Positions 1 through 6,253 of a DNA stretch of 10,528 nucleotides are shown here, in pieces; within the stretch, counting starts at the first letter, position 1; each line of letters begins with the position of its first letter. The notes beneath the pieces are model-generated. The model made no database searches and was not told where the DNA came from. It saw nothing but the letters and a program-made list of their open reading frames with translations. Source of the DNA: Ruminococcus flavefaciens (GTDB lineage: Bacteria; Bacillota; Clostridia; Oscillospirales; Ruminococcaceae). Location of the stretch: positions 2,859-13,386 of the forward strand of contig DEDQ01000044.1 of assembly GCA_002350065.1 (NCBI GenBank). Direction: 5' to 3'. Made by a program: the position numbers and the translations under genes.

Positions 1-783
1 ATGACGACATACGGCAGGATAAACGGCTTATGGACTGCCGGAAACTATGACCTCAATACGGTCGTTCTCCGCAATGAGTGGGGATTTACCGGCTTTATGA
101 TGACCGACTGGTGGGCTAAGATAAACCGCCGCGGAGGAGGTCCTGATGACAGCGACTTTGCCGCTATGGCAATGGCTCAGAACGACGTGTACATGGTCTG
201 CGCGGACGGCGACGAGAACCCCGACAATACCCTCGAGTCGCTTGCCTCCGGTGACCTGCGCCGCAGCGAATTACAGCGCAATGCAGCTAATATCTGCCGG
301 TTTGTCATGGGTACGAATGCGTTTAAGCGCCTCTGCTGCGAGCCTGTGGAGGTAGAGGTTATAAACCGTCCCGCCGATGAGTGCGGCTCAGATGAGCCGG
401 TCGTATTCTACGACCTCACTGACGGGCTGGAGATAGACCTCTCCGGTGTTAAGGCTGTCAAGGATACGAATCACAGCTTCGCGCTGAACGTTCTTGAGCC
501 CGGCTGGTACGACGTTATTGTCACGGCTTCATCGGCTCAGAGCGAGCTTGCGCAGATCCCGCTGACCATTTTCGCTATGGGTACTGCAAGCGGAACTCTC
601 ACTTGGAACGGAACCGGCGGCGAACCGGTATCCCGTACCGCAAATATACCTATGTTCTCGCGATTCACCGCGATAAGGCTCTACTTCGCGCAGAACGGGC
701 TCGACCTTGTGAATATTAAATTCGCGATGACAAAGAAGCTCGAGGGGCTCACCGATATCGCACCAGAGGAGGTCAGAAATTGA
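1..783 (+). CDS. Glycoside hydrolase family 3 enzyme, C-terminal part (5' truncated)
   Basis: This is the end of a GH3 glycosidase (probably a beta-glucosidase or beta-xylosidase) that hydrolyses terminal sugars from plant-derived oligosaccharides. The window opens in frame with MTTYGRING, which matches the conserved MxxYNxxNG stretch of the GH3 barrel, so the gene starts upstream and the ATG at 1 is internal. GFMMTDWW at residues 31-38 is the GH3 nucleophile motif, with Asp36 as the expected catalytic nucleophile. Helical barrel-end sequence runs to about residue 110, followed by about 140 residues rich in predicted beta strands. No GH3 (alpha/beta)6 domain follows the barrel. This fits the permuted domain order known for some Ruminococcus and Butyrivibrio GH3 enzymes, in which that domain comes first; the upstream part is not visible. 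The beta-rich tail could be a carbohydrate-binding domain, but I cannot name the family. The stop codon overlaps the start of the next gene. Exact substrate is unknown. Confidence 0.85.
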   Translation: MTTYGRINGLWTAGNYDLNTVVLRNEWGFTGFMMTDWWAKINRRGGGPDDSDFAAMAMAQNDVYMVCADGDENPDNTLESLASGDLRRSELQRNAANICRFVMGTNAFKRLCCEPVEVEVINRPADECGSDEPVVFYDLTDGLEIDLSGVKAVKDTNHSFALNVLEPGWYDVIVTASSAQSELAQIPLTIFAMGTASGTLTWNGTGGEPVSRTANIPMFSRFTAIRLYFAQNGLDLVNIKFAMTKKLEGLTDIAPEEVRN

Positions 784-1121
784 GTATTCAGATTTTCGGA
801 GCCAAAAAATGCTTCGACACTAAAAAGGCTGAACGCTGGTTCAAGGAGCGCGGCGTGAAGTATCAGCTCATAGATATGAAGGAAAAAGGCATGAGCAGGG
901 GAGAATTCGACAGCGTCAGACAGGCTGTCGGCGGCGTTGAAAATATGATAAACGAGGGAGCCAAGGATAAGCAGACCCTCACACTTATGAAGTATCTCTC
1001 CGAAAGCGACCGCGAGGAGAAGCTCTTCGAGAATCAGCAGCTTATAAAGACTCCCATAGTCCGCAGCGGCAAAAAAGCCGTTATCGGCTACTTCCCCGAT
1101 AAGTGGGAGGACTGGGAGTGA
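780..1121 (+). CDS. ArsC/Spx-like thioredoxin-fold protein
   Basis: A 113-residue protein of the ArsC/Spx/YffB family, a thioredoxin-like fold that includes arsenate reductases, the Spx regulator and uncharacterised redox proteins. It starts FGAKKC, with one cysteine at residue 11 in the active-site loop (CFDTKKA, no second Cys as in CxxC Spx proteins). TP at residues 91-92 is the expected cis-proline position, followed by the strand VIGY (101-104). The usual ArsC arginine pattern is not evident, so arsenate reduction should not be assumed. The start is TTG at 780-782, chosen because AGGAGG lies at 767-772 with a 7-base gap; there is no better start nearby. It overlaps the GH3 stop as TTGA, which suggests translational coupling. 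The length is normal for the family. A link to sugar metabolism is not evident; the pairing may only reflect a shared transcript. Confidence 0.82.
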   Translation: MSIQIFGAKKCFDTKKAERWFKERGVKYQLIDMKEKGMSRGEFDSVRQAVGGVENMINEGAKDKQTLTLMKYLSESDREEKLFENQQLIKTPIVRSGKKAVIGYFPDKWEDWE

Positions 1122-1151
1122 ATAATTCATCATCGTGAATTAAAAAAACTC

Positions 1152-1180
1152 TTGCTATTTTTAATATACTATGATATAAT
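1152..1180 (+). promoter_or_regulatory. Sigma-A type promoter for the SPFH operon
   Basis: A -35 box TTGCTA (1152-1157; 4 of 6 consensus bases) and a perfect -10 box TATAAT (1175-1180) are separated by 17 bases. TG at 1172-1173 forms an extended -10. Transcription is expected to start near 1187, leaving a leader of about 84 bases before the SPFH start codon. Confidence 0.8.
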
Positions 1181-1186
1181 TATGAT

Positions 1187-1270
1187 ATGTCAGGTGAACT
1201 GGCAAATGATATCGGGAAAGTATTTCCCATTTTAAAACATAGGGCTATCCGCCCGAAAGGAGTTTTTACC
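1187..1270 (+). promoter_or_regulatory. Structured 5' leader of the SPFH operon (three possible hairpins)
   Basis: Three stem-loops can be drawn by hand in this short leader. The first sits at the predicted 5' end: TGTCAG (1188-1193) pairs with CTGGCA (1199-1204), including one G-T pair, around a GTGAA loop. The second is a perfect 6-bp stem, GGGAAA (1214-1219) with TTTCCC (1223-1228), around a 3-base loop. The third is GGGC (1242-1245) with GCCC (1251-1254), ending just before the ribosome binding site AAAGGAG (1256-1262). There is no T-tract after any of them, so they are not terminators. I do not recognise a known riboswitch class. The leader may protect the transcript or control translation, but chance pairing is possible. 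Confidence 0.4.
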
Positions 1271-2746
1271 ATGGGACTTAAACAATTGGCTAAAAAAGTT
1301 ATTGAGGCAGGTATGGATACCGGTCTTGGACAGGCAGCTATCAATGCCGGTTCAGATATGCTTGCTGATCAGTGGAAAGAATACTTCTACTGTGACGCTA
1401 TACCGGTAGATGTTCTCGTTGTTAAGGGACAGAAAAGGATCGGTAAAAAATCTCAGAATACAAAGGGCAGCGATAACCTCATCACTAACGGAAGCGTTAT
1501 CGCCGTAAACAGCGGTCAGTGTATGATCATCGTTGATCAGGGTCAGGTCGTTGAGGTCTGCGCTGAGACCGGTGAATACGTTTATGATACATCTCTCGAG
1601 CCTTCGCTCTTTGCAGGCGACTTCCTCGGTGACTTCAAGAAGAACGTTATGGACTTCATCAAGGCTACCGGAAGACGTATCACATTCGGCGGTGATACTG
1701 CCCGCGATCAGCGTATCTACTTCATCAATACTAAGGAGATCCTCGACAACAAGTTCGGCACACCCCGTCCGGTACCGTTCAGAGTTGCTTATGAGGACAT
1801 TGGAAGAAGCTTTACAGTCGGTCTCCGCTGCTTCGGTACATACTCGTACAAGATCGGCAACCCCCTTGAATTCTACGAGAAGGTATGCGGAAACGTTACT
1901 GATAAATACTACCGTTCACAGATAGACGGTCAGCTCAAAACTGAGTTCTTCAACTACCTCCAGCCCGCTTTCGGCAAGCTCTCACAGAATGTTAGATACG
2001 ATGAGCTCACTGTAAATACAGTTCCGATAACAGAGGCTATGCAGGCTGTTCTCGAGGAACCGTGGCTCCTCAAGCGCGGTATCCAGATCGGCACCGTTGC
2101 TATCGAAAGCGTTAATATCTCGCCCGAGGACGAGGAGCGCATCAAGAAGTACGAAGATCTCGCATGGCAGCGCGATCCTGCAAATGCAGCAGGTATCATG
2201 GTCGGCGCTCAGGCAGAGGCTCTTACTGCTGCTGCTTCAAACCCGAACGGCGCTATGATGGGATTCTACGGCATGAATATGGCTCAGCAGGCTGGCGGTA
2301 TAAGCGCAAACAACCTCTTTGCTATGGCTCAGCAGAATAAGGAAGCTGCGGCTGCGGCTGCTCCCGCTGCAGGCGCAACAGGTGCGGCTGCCGGTCTCGG
2401 AGCTGCTGCTCTCGGAGCTATCGCAGGCGGTATCGCCGGCGGTGCAGCAGGCGGTCCTGCAGGTGCTGTTGCCGGCTCGTGGATGTGCTCATGCGGTGCA
2501 AGCAATACAGGCAAGTTCTGCGCAGAGTGCGGAACTCCCAAGCCCGCTGACGCTGACGGCTGGACTTGCAGCTGCGGCGCACTCAACAAGGGCAAGTTCT
2601 GCTCTGACTGCGGCGCACCCAAGCCCTCAGGAGCTCCTAAGTACAGATGCGACAAGTGCGGCTGGGAACCGGCTGACCCGTTCAATCCTCCGAGATTCTG
2701 CGGCGAGTGCGGTGACCCGTTCAACGATGACGATATCGTCAAGTAA
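1271..2746 (+). CDS. SPFH-domain protein with three C-terminal zinc ribbons (YdjI-like)
   Basis: A 491-residue protein matching the COG4260 type: a stomatin/prohibitin/flotillin-like SPFH domain with C-terminal zinc ribbons; Bacillus YdjI is the named relative. Residues about 30-300 form the SPFH part, with the family-like stretches at 45-58 and 75-106 and the helix-rich end SPEDEERIKKYEDLAWQ (284-300). Residues 357-402 are a low-complexity Ala/Gly segment that is hydrophobic enough to be a flexible or membrane-contacting linker. Three zinc ribbons follow: C406, C408, C417, C420; then C433, C435, C444, C447; then C460, C463, C477, C480. The first two are near copies of each other. There is no obvious N-terminal signal or transmembrane helix, so membrane association probably depends on partners. 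The start at 1271 was chosen for AAAGGAG at 1256-1262; an in-frame ATG at 1187 coincides with the expected transcription start and lacks a ribosome site. First gene of a three-gene operon, likely acting in membrane stress or membrane organisation by analogy with YdjI. Confidence 0.88.
   Translation: MGLKQLAKKVIEAGMDTGLGQAAINAGSDMLADQWKEYFYCDAIPVDVLVVKGQKRIGKKSQNTKGSDNLITNGSVIAVNSGQCMIIVDQGQVVEVCAETGEYVYDTSLEPSLFAGDFLGDFKKNVMDFIKATGRRITFGGDTARDQRIYFINTKEILDNKFGTPRPVPFRVAYEDIGRSFTVGLRCFGTYSYKIGNPLEFYEKVCGNVTDKYYRSQIDGQLKTEFFNYLQPAFGKLSQNVRYDELTVNTVPITEAMQAVLEEPWLLKRGIQIGTVAIESVNISPEDEERIKKYEDLAWQRDPANAAGIMVGAQAEALTAAASNPNGAMMGFYGMNMAQQAGGISANNLFAMAQQNKEAAAAAAPAAGATGAAAGLGAAALGAIAGGIAGGAAGGPAGAVAGSWMCSCGASNTGKFCAECGTPKPADADGWTCSCGALNKGKFCSDCGAPKPSGAPKYRCDKCGWEPADPFNPPRFCGECGDPFNDDDIVK
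2480..2626 (+). repeat. In-gene tandem repeat of a zinc-ribbon unit
   Basis: Two consecutive copies of a 27-codon unit, starting at Trp404 and Trp431 of the SPFH protein. The shared pattern is W-x-C-S-C-G-A-x-N-x-G-K-F-C-x-x-C-G-x-P-K-P. The DNA copies are clearly related but differ at many third positions, so this is an old duplication. A third, more divergent ribbon follows at residues 460-480. Confidence 0.85.
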
Positions 2747-2776
2747 TTGCTTCGCCTTGTGAAATGAGGTGAGCAC

Positions 2777-3868
2777 TTGTCTGAAGTAAACGAATATAAA
2801 TGCCCGTGCTGCGGCGCGAGACTGGAATTCAACAGCGCTGCTCAGAATATGAAGTGCCCTTACTGCGATTCCGAGTTCCCCGTCAGCACGGTAGAGAATT
2901 ATAACGTCGAGCTGAATAATGCTTCCGGCGACGATATGTCGTGGGAGAGCTCGGGCGGTACTGAGTGGGCTGATGGCGAGACTGCAAATATGAAGGTGTA
3001 TACCTGTAAATCGTGCAGCGGTACCATCATTGCCGACGAGACCTCCGGTGCGACTTCCTGTCCCTACTGCGGAAATCCCGTAGTCATGGCGGGAGTGTTC
3101 TCCGGCGACCTCCGTCCCGACAGGATAATCCCGTTCAAGCTCGATAAAAACGCTGCAAAGGCGGCTCTTACCAAGCACATCGAAAGCAAAAAGCTCATCC
3201 CCAAGGTGTTCAAGGACCAGAACCATATCGACGAGATAAAGGGACTTTATGTTCCGGTGTGGCTCTTCAGTGCTGAGGCGGATACGAATATGTGCTTCCG
3301 CGCTGAAAAGAAAAAGCGCTGGAGCGATGCTAACTACAACTACATCGAAACAAGCTATTTTCAGGCGGTCCGCGCAGGTAAGATAAGCTTTGCACAGGTG
3401 CCTGTAGACGGCTCTTCAAAGATGCCTGACGACCTCATGGAGTCGATCGAGCCCTTCGAGTTCACTCAGGCGGTCGATTTCAATACTGCTTACCTTTCAG
3501 GCTATCTTGCCGACAAGTATGACGTTACAAGAGAACAGAGCGTAGGCAGAGCTAATGAACGTATCAAGACCGGAGCTGAAATGGCTTTCCGCGATACTGT
3601 TACAGGCTATGACACCGTTAAATGCGAGAGCAGCAGCGTCAAGCTCAACAATGCGAAGTCGCTGTATGCGCTCTATCCCGTGTGGATACTCACAACTACG
3701 TGGGAAGACAAGAAATTCATCTTTGCGATGAACGGTCAGACCGGCAAATTCGTCGGAAATCTCCCTCTCGACAAGGGAGCCGCTATCAGGCTGTTTGCTC
3801 TCATAGCTGCGGCTGTTACTGCGGTATGCTTCGTGATATCGCTGATTTTATCCGGAATGGGAGGCTGA
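2777..3868 (+). CDS. Membrane-anchored protein with two N-terminal zinc ribbons (YdjG-like)
   Basis: A 363-residue protein with two four-cysteine zinc ribbons at the N-terminus: C9/C12 with C27/C30 (TFIIB-like, CPCCG...CPYC), and C77/C80 with C95/C98. A central region of about 210 residues (110-325), containing the motif YVPVWLF (158-164), has no catalytic signature I recognise. A single hydrophobic helix lies near the C-terminus (about 337-359), so the bulk is probably cytoplasmic and tail-anchored. The start is TTG at 2777, supported by GAGGTGAG at 2766-2773; no ATG is placed as well. It lies 30 bases after the SPFH gene. In Bacillus, YdjG has zinc ribbons and a membrane segment and works with YdjI (SPFH); similar architecture and adjacency suggest the same partnership here. 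The DNA-binding look of the ribbons does not prove a role in transcription. Molecular function is unknown. Confidence 0.8.
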   Translation: MSEVNEYKCPCCGARLEFNSAAQNMKCPYCDSEFPVSTVENYNVELNNASGDDMSWESSGGTEWADGETANMKVYTCKSCSGTIIADETSGATSCPYCGNPVVMAGVFSGDLRPDRIIPFKLDKNAAKAALTKHIESKKLIPKVFKDQNHIDEIKGLYVPVWLFSAEADTNMCFRAEKKKRWSDANYNYIETSYFQAVRAGKISFAQVPVDGSSKMPDDLMESIEPFEFTQAVDFNTAYLSGYLADKYDVTREQSVGRANERIKTGAEMAFRDTVTGYDTVKCESSSVKLNNAKSLYALYPVWILTTTWEDKKFIFAMNGQTGKFVGNLPLDKGAAIRLFALIAAAVTAVCFVISLILSGMGG

Positions 3869-3874
3869 TAAGTC

Positions 3875-4087
3875 ATGGGATTTTTGATTAGTCTTGTTAT
3901 TGGTCTCATTGTTGCCGGAGTTGTCGTCGGCTCTATGGTATCAAAGCTGAAAACTGTTCATATGCAGAAGGGTGCGGCAGCTTATACTGTCCACAACAGC
4001 ATGAACCTTACTGTGAACCGTGATGTGTTCCTCGGGAAAAAGGTCGAAAAGACCCCGAGAAATACTCAGACACAGCAGAAAAGGTAG
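3875..4087 (+). CDS. Small one-helix membrane protein resembling the C-terminal tail of TPM-domain proteins
   Basis: A 70-residue protein with a strong transmembrane helix at residues 3-22 (ISLVIGLIVAGVVVGSMV) and a basic, soluble tail. The tail pattern, LKTVHMQKGAAAY then LTVNRDVFLG and TPR, resembles what I remember from the region that follows the membrane helix in clostridial TPM-domain proteins (YdjH/YgcG-like), which read roughly LK-V--Q--A--Y, LT---D-FL. The large extracellular TPM domain that should precede the helix is absent. The start ATG at 3875 has GGGAGG at 3859-3864 inside the end of the upstream gene, with a 10-base gap, and only 6 bases separate the two genes. It is the last gene of the operon, followed by a terminator. 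It is either a reduced YdjH equivalent that keeps only the membrane-contact part, or an unrelated small membrane subunit; the first is an inference from memory of the family. Confidence 0.72.
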   Translation: MGFLISLVIGLIVAGVVVGSMVSKLKTVHMQKGAAAYTVHNSMNLTVNRDVFLGKKVEKTPRNTQTQQKR

Positions 4088-4095
4088 TATTATAC

Positions 4096-4127
4096 AAAGA
4101 GAGACTCAGTTCGGGTCTCTCTTTTTT
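4096..4127 (+). terminator. Intrinsic terminator of the SPFH operon
   Basis: A long stem pairs AAAGAGAGAC (4096-4105) with GTCTCTCTTT (4115-4124) and can extend two pairs further inward around a loop of about 5 bases. The T run continues to 4127. It lies 8 bases after the stop codon of the small membrane protein gene. Confidence 0.9.
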
Positions 4128-4139
4128 ACGTCGAATTTC

Positions 4140-4168
4140 TTGACAAATAGTATAAAAAAGTGTATAAT
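4140..4168 (+). promoter_or_regulatory. Consensus sigma-A promoter for glmS
   Basis: A perfect TTGACA (4140-4145) and a perfect TATAAT (4163-4168) are 17 bases apart, so this should be a strong constitutive promoter. The expected leader is only about 50 bases. Confidence 0.92.
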
Positions 4169-4227
4169 GATTTTATATTGTGCGTTTCTGAAATTCGTAT
4201 AACGCATTTATCAGGAGGTAACAGATT

Positions 4228-6066
4228 ATGTGTGGAATAGTTGGTTTTACAGGCGCCGCTCAGGCAGCTCCCATTCTGCTTGACGGACTTTCAAAGCTCG
4301 AATACAGAGGATATGACTCCGCCGGTATCGCTGTCCGCGACGGCAGCTCCGACGTTGAAATAGTAAAGGCTAAGGGAAAGCTCAAGGTGCTCAAGGAAAT
4401 GACTAACGACGGTGCTGCTGTACAGGGTACCTGCGGAATCGGTCACACCCGCTGGGCTACTCACGGTGAGCCCTCAACTCTCAACGCTCATCCCCATGCA
4501 AGCGATGACGGAAACGTTGTTGCAGTTCATAACGGTATCATCGAGAACTATCAGGAGCTCCGCGAAAAGCTCACAAAGAGCGGCTACGAGTTCAAGTCTC
4601 AGACTGATACTGAGGTCGCTGTTAAGCTCATCGACTACTACTACAAGAAGTACGGTCTCGGACCGGTAGATTCTATCGCCCGCGCTATGATTCGTATCCG
4701 CGGCTCGTATGCGCTCTGCGTTATGTTCAGGGATTTTGCCGGCGAGATATACACTGCCCGCAAGGACAGCCCCATGATAATTGGTGTTACTGGCGGCGAG
4801 ACCTATGTTGCGTCCGATGTTCCGGCTATACTTAAATATACAAGAAATGTTTACTATATCGGCAATATGGAGATCGCCAAGCTCGAAAAGGGCGCTGTTA
4901 CATTCTACAATATCGACCGCGAGGAGATATCCAAGGAGCTCGTGGAGATAAAGTGGGACGCTGAAGCTGCTGAAAAGGGCGGCTACGAGCACTTCATGCT
5001 CAAGGAGATTCACGAGCAGCCCAAGGTCGTAAGAGACACTATCAACTCCGTTGTCAAGGACGGTAAGATAGACTTCGGCGATATCGGTCTCAGCGACGAC
5101 GAGATGAAGAAGATCAACCAGATTTACATCGTTGCGTGCGGTTCCGCTTACCATGTTGGAATGGCGGCTCAGTACGTTATCGAGGACTTTACATCTATCC
5201 CTGTAAGAGTTGAGCTCGCTTCCGAGTTCAGATACAGAAGAATGCCCCTCAGCAATGAGAGCCTCGTTATCATTATCAGCCAGTCCGGCGAGACAGCTGA
5301 CAGTCTTGCAGCTCTGAGAATGGCTAAGGATAAGGGCATAAAGACTCTCGGCATCGTCAACGTTGTCGGCTCTTCTATTGCGCGTGAGGCTGATAACGTG
5401 TTCTATACTCTCGCAGGACCTGAGATATCCGTTGCAACTACAAAGGCGTACAGCACTCAGCTCATCGCCGGCTACCTCCTCGCTATTCAGTTCGCTTTCG
5501 CAAGAGGCGAAATGGAGCAGGAGACCTATGACAAGCTCATCGCTGAGATGTATACACTCCCTGAGAAAATGGAGAAGATCCTTGAGGACAAGGAGCGTAT
5601 ACAGTGGTATGCTAACAAGCTTTCAGGCTGCAAGGACGGTTTCTTCATCGGACGCGGTATCGACTACGCTATCGGTCTTGAGGGAAGCCTTAAAATGAAG
5701 GAGATAAGCTACCTCCATTCCGAGGCTTACGCTGCCGGAGAGCTCAAGCACGGTCCTATCAGTCTTATCGAGGAGGGGATTCCGGTAATTGGTATCCTCA
5801 CTCAGCCTGACCTCTACGAGAAGACGGTCAGCAACATGGTCGAGGTCAAGAGCCGCGGAGCTTCTCTCATGGGACTTACCACATACGGCAATTACAGCAT
5901 CGAAGACCTCGCTGACTTCACCGTTTATATCCCGCAGACAGACCCGCACTTCACAGGAAGCCTGTCCGTTATCCCGCTTCAGCTCCTCGGATATTATGTA
6001 TCCGTTGCAAAGGGCTATGACGTTGACAAGCCGAGAAACCTCGCTAAGAGTGTTACAGTTGAATGA
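4228..6066 (+). CDS. glmS: Glutamine--fructose-6-phosphate aminotransferase (isomerizing)
   Basis: A 612-residue cytoplasmic enzyme that makes glucosamine-6-phosphate from fructose-6-phosphate and glutamine, the first step towards UDP-GlcNAc for peptidoglycan. The N-terminal glutaminase domain begins MCGIVGF, with Cys2 as the nucleophile after Met removal, and has GHTRWATHG (72-80) and HNGIIENY (101-108). Two sugar-isomerase (SIS) domains follow, with SQSGETADS (351-359) and the second from about 470. By alignment with E. coli GlmS, Glu492, His508 (in KHGP) and Lys607 match catalytic Glu488, His504 and Lys603. The C-terminus KPRNLAKSVTVE is the canonical ending. Full length and intact. The start has AGGAGG at 4213-4218 with a 9-base gap. 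It is a single-gene unit with its own promoter and terminator. The leader is too short for the glmS ribozyme that controls this gene in many Bacilli and some clostridia. Confidence 0.98.
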   Translation: MCGIVGFTGAAQAAPILLDGLSKLEYRGYDSAGIAVRDGSSDVEIVKAKGKLKVLKEMTNDGAAVQGTCGIGHTRWATHGEPSTLNAHPHASDDGNVVAVHNGIIENYQELREKLTKSGYEFKSQTDTEVAVKLIDYYYKKYGLGPVDSIARAMIRIRGSYALCVMFRDFAGEIYTARKDSPMIIGVTGGETYVASDVPAILKYTRNVYYIGNMEIAKLEKGAVTFYNIDREEISKELVEIKWDAEAAEKGGYEHFMLKEIHEQPKVVRDTINSVVKDGKIDFGDIGLSDDEMKKINQIYIVACGSAYHVGMAAQYVIEDFTSIPVRVELASEFRYRRMPLSNESLVIIISQSGETADSLAALRMAKDKGIKTLGIVNVVGSSIAREADNVFYTLAGPEISVATTKAYSTQLIAGYLLAIQFAFARGEMEQETYDKLIAEMYTLPEKMEKILEDKERIQWYANKLSGCKDGFFIGRGIDYAIGLEGSLKMKEISYLHSEAYAAGELKHGPISLIEEGIPVIGILTQPDLYEKTVSNMVEVKSRGASLMGLTTYGNYSIEDLADFTVYIPQTDPHFTGSLSVIPLQLLGYYVSVAKGYDVDKPRNLAKSVTVE

Positions 6067-6073
6067 TTACTTT

Positions 6074-6097
6074 GAGGACGCTTCGGCGTCCTCTTTT
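6074..6097 (+). terminator. Intrinsic terminator of glmS
   Basis: A perfect 8-bp stem, GAGGACGC (6074-6081) with GCGTCCTC (6086-6093), is closed by a TTCG tetraloop and followed by TTTT (6094-6097). It starts 7 bases after the glmS stop. Confidence 0.92.
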
Positions 6098-6139
6098 GTT
6101 TCTGTGCATAATATATCAGTCAGGCGGCACAAAAAGTCA

Positions 6140-6168
6140 TTTACAAATCTTTCATAATGTGATATAAT
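6140..6168 (+). promoter_or_regulatory. Sigma-A type promoter for the pectinase gene
   Basis: TTTACA (6140-6145; 5 of 6 consensus bases) and a perfect TATAAT (6163-6168) are separated by 17 bases, with TG at 6160-6161 giving an extended -10. The transcript should start near 6175, giving a leader of about 80 bases. The leader holds an extra AGGAGG at 6190-6195 that is not positioned for the pectinase start. I saw no clear operator or inverted repeat over the promoter. Confidence 0.85.
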
Positions 6169-6253
6169 ACAATAAATAGTTGTGCCTGTAGGAGGTGAAA
6201 CTGTTCACATCTGCCAAACTCAAAGACTATATCACATGAAAAGGAGTATTATT

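Noticed and set aside
1124..1141. Inverted repeat AATTCA/TGAATT after the ArsC-like gene as a terminator.
   Set aside because: It is a weak AT-rich stem followed by A residues, with no T-tract on the + strand.
1187..1270. A 28-residue N-terminal extension of the SPFH protein from the ATG at 1187.
   Set aside because: That ATG coincides with the expected transcription start and has no ribosome site, while the ATG at 1271 has AAAGGAG at good spacing and a typical family N-terminus. A leaderless start cannot be fully excluded.
4169..4227. A glmS ribozyme in front of glmS.
   Set aside because: Only about 50 bases separate the expected transcription start from the glmS start codon, too short for the ribozyme core, and no pseudoknot-like pairing is evident.
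4474..5154. A long open frame on the - strand inside glmS.
   Set aside because: glmS is unmistakable on the + strand and the antisense product shows no family features.
6182..6253. Longer pectinase starts at GTG 6182 or ATG 6236.
   Set aside because: The GTG lies upstream of the AGGAGG and has no site of its own. The ATG at 6236 has no site at normal spacing, and starting at 6254 gives a clean signal peptide with AAGGAG 7 bases upstream.
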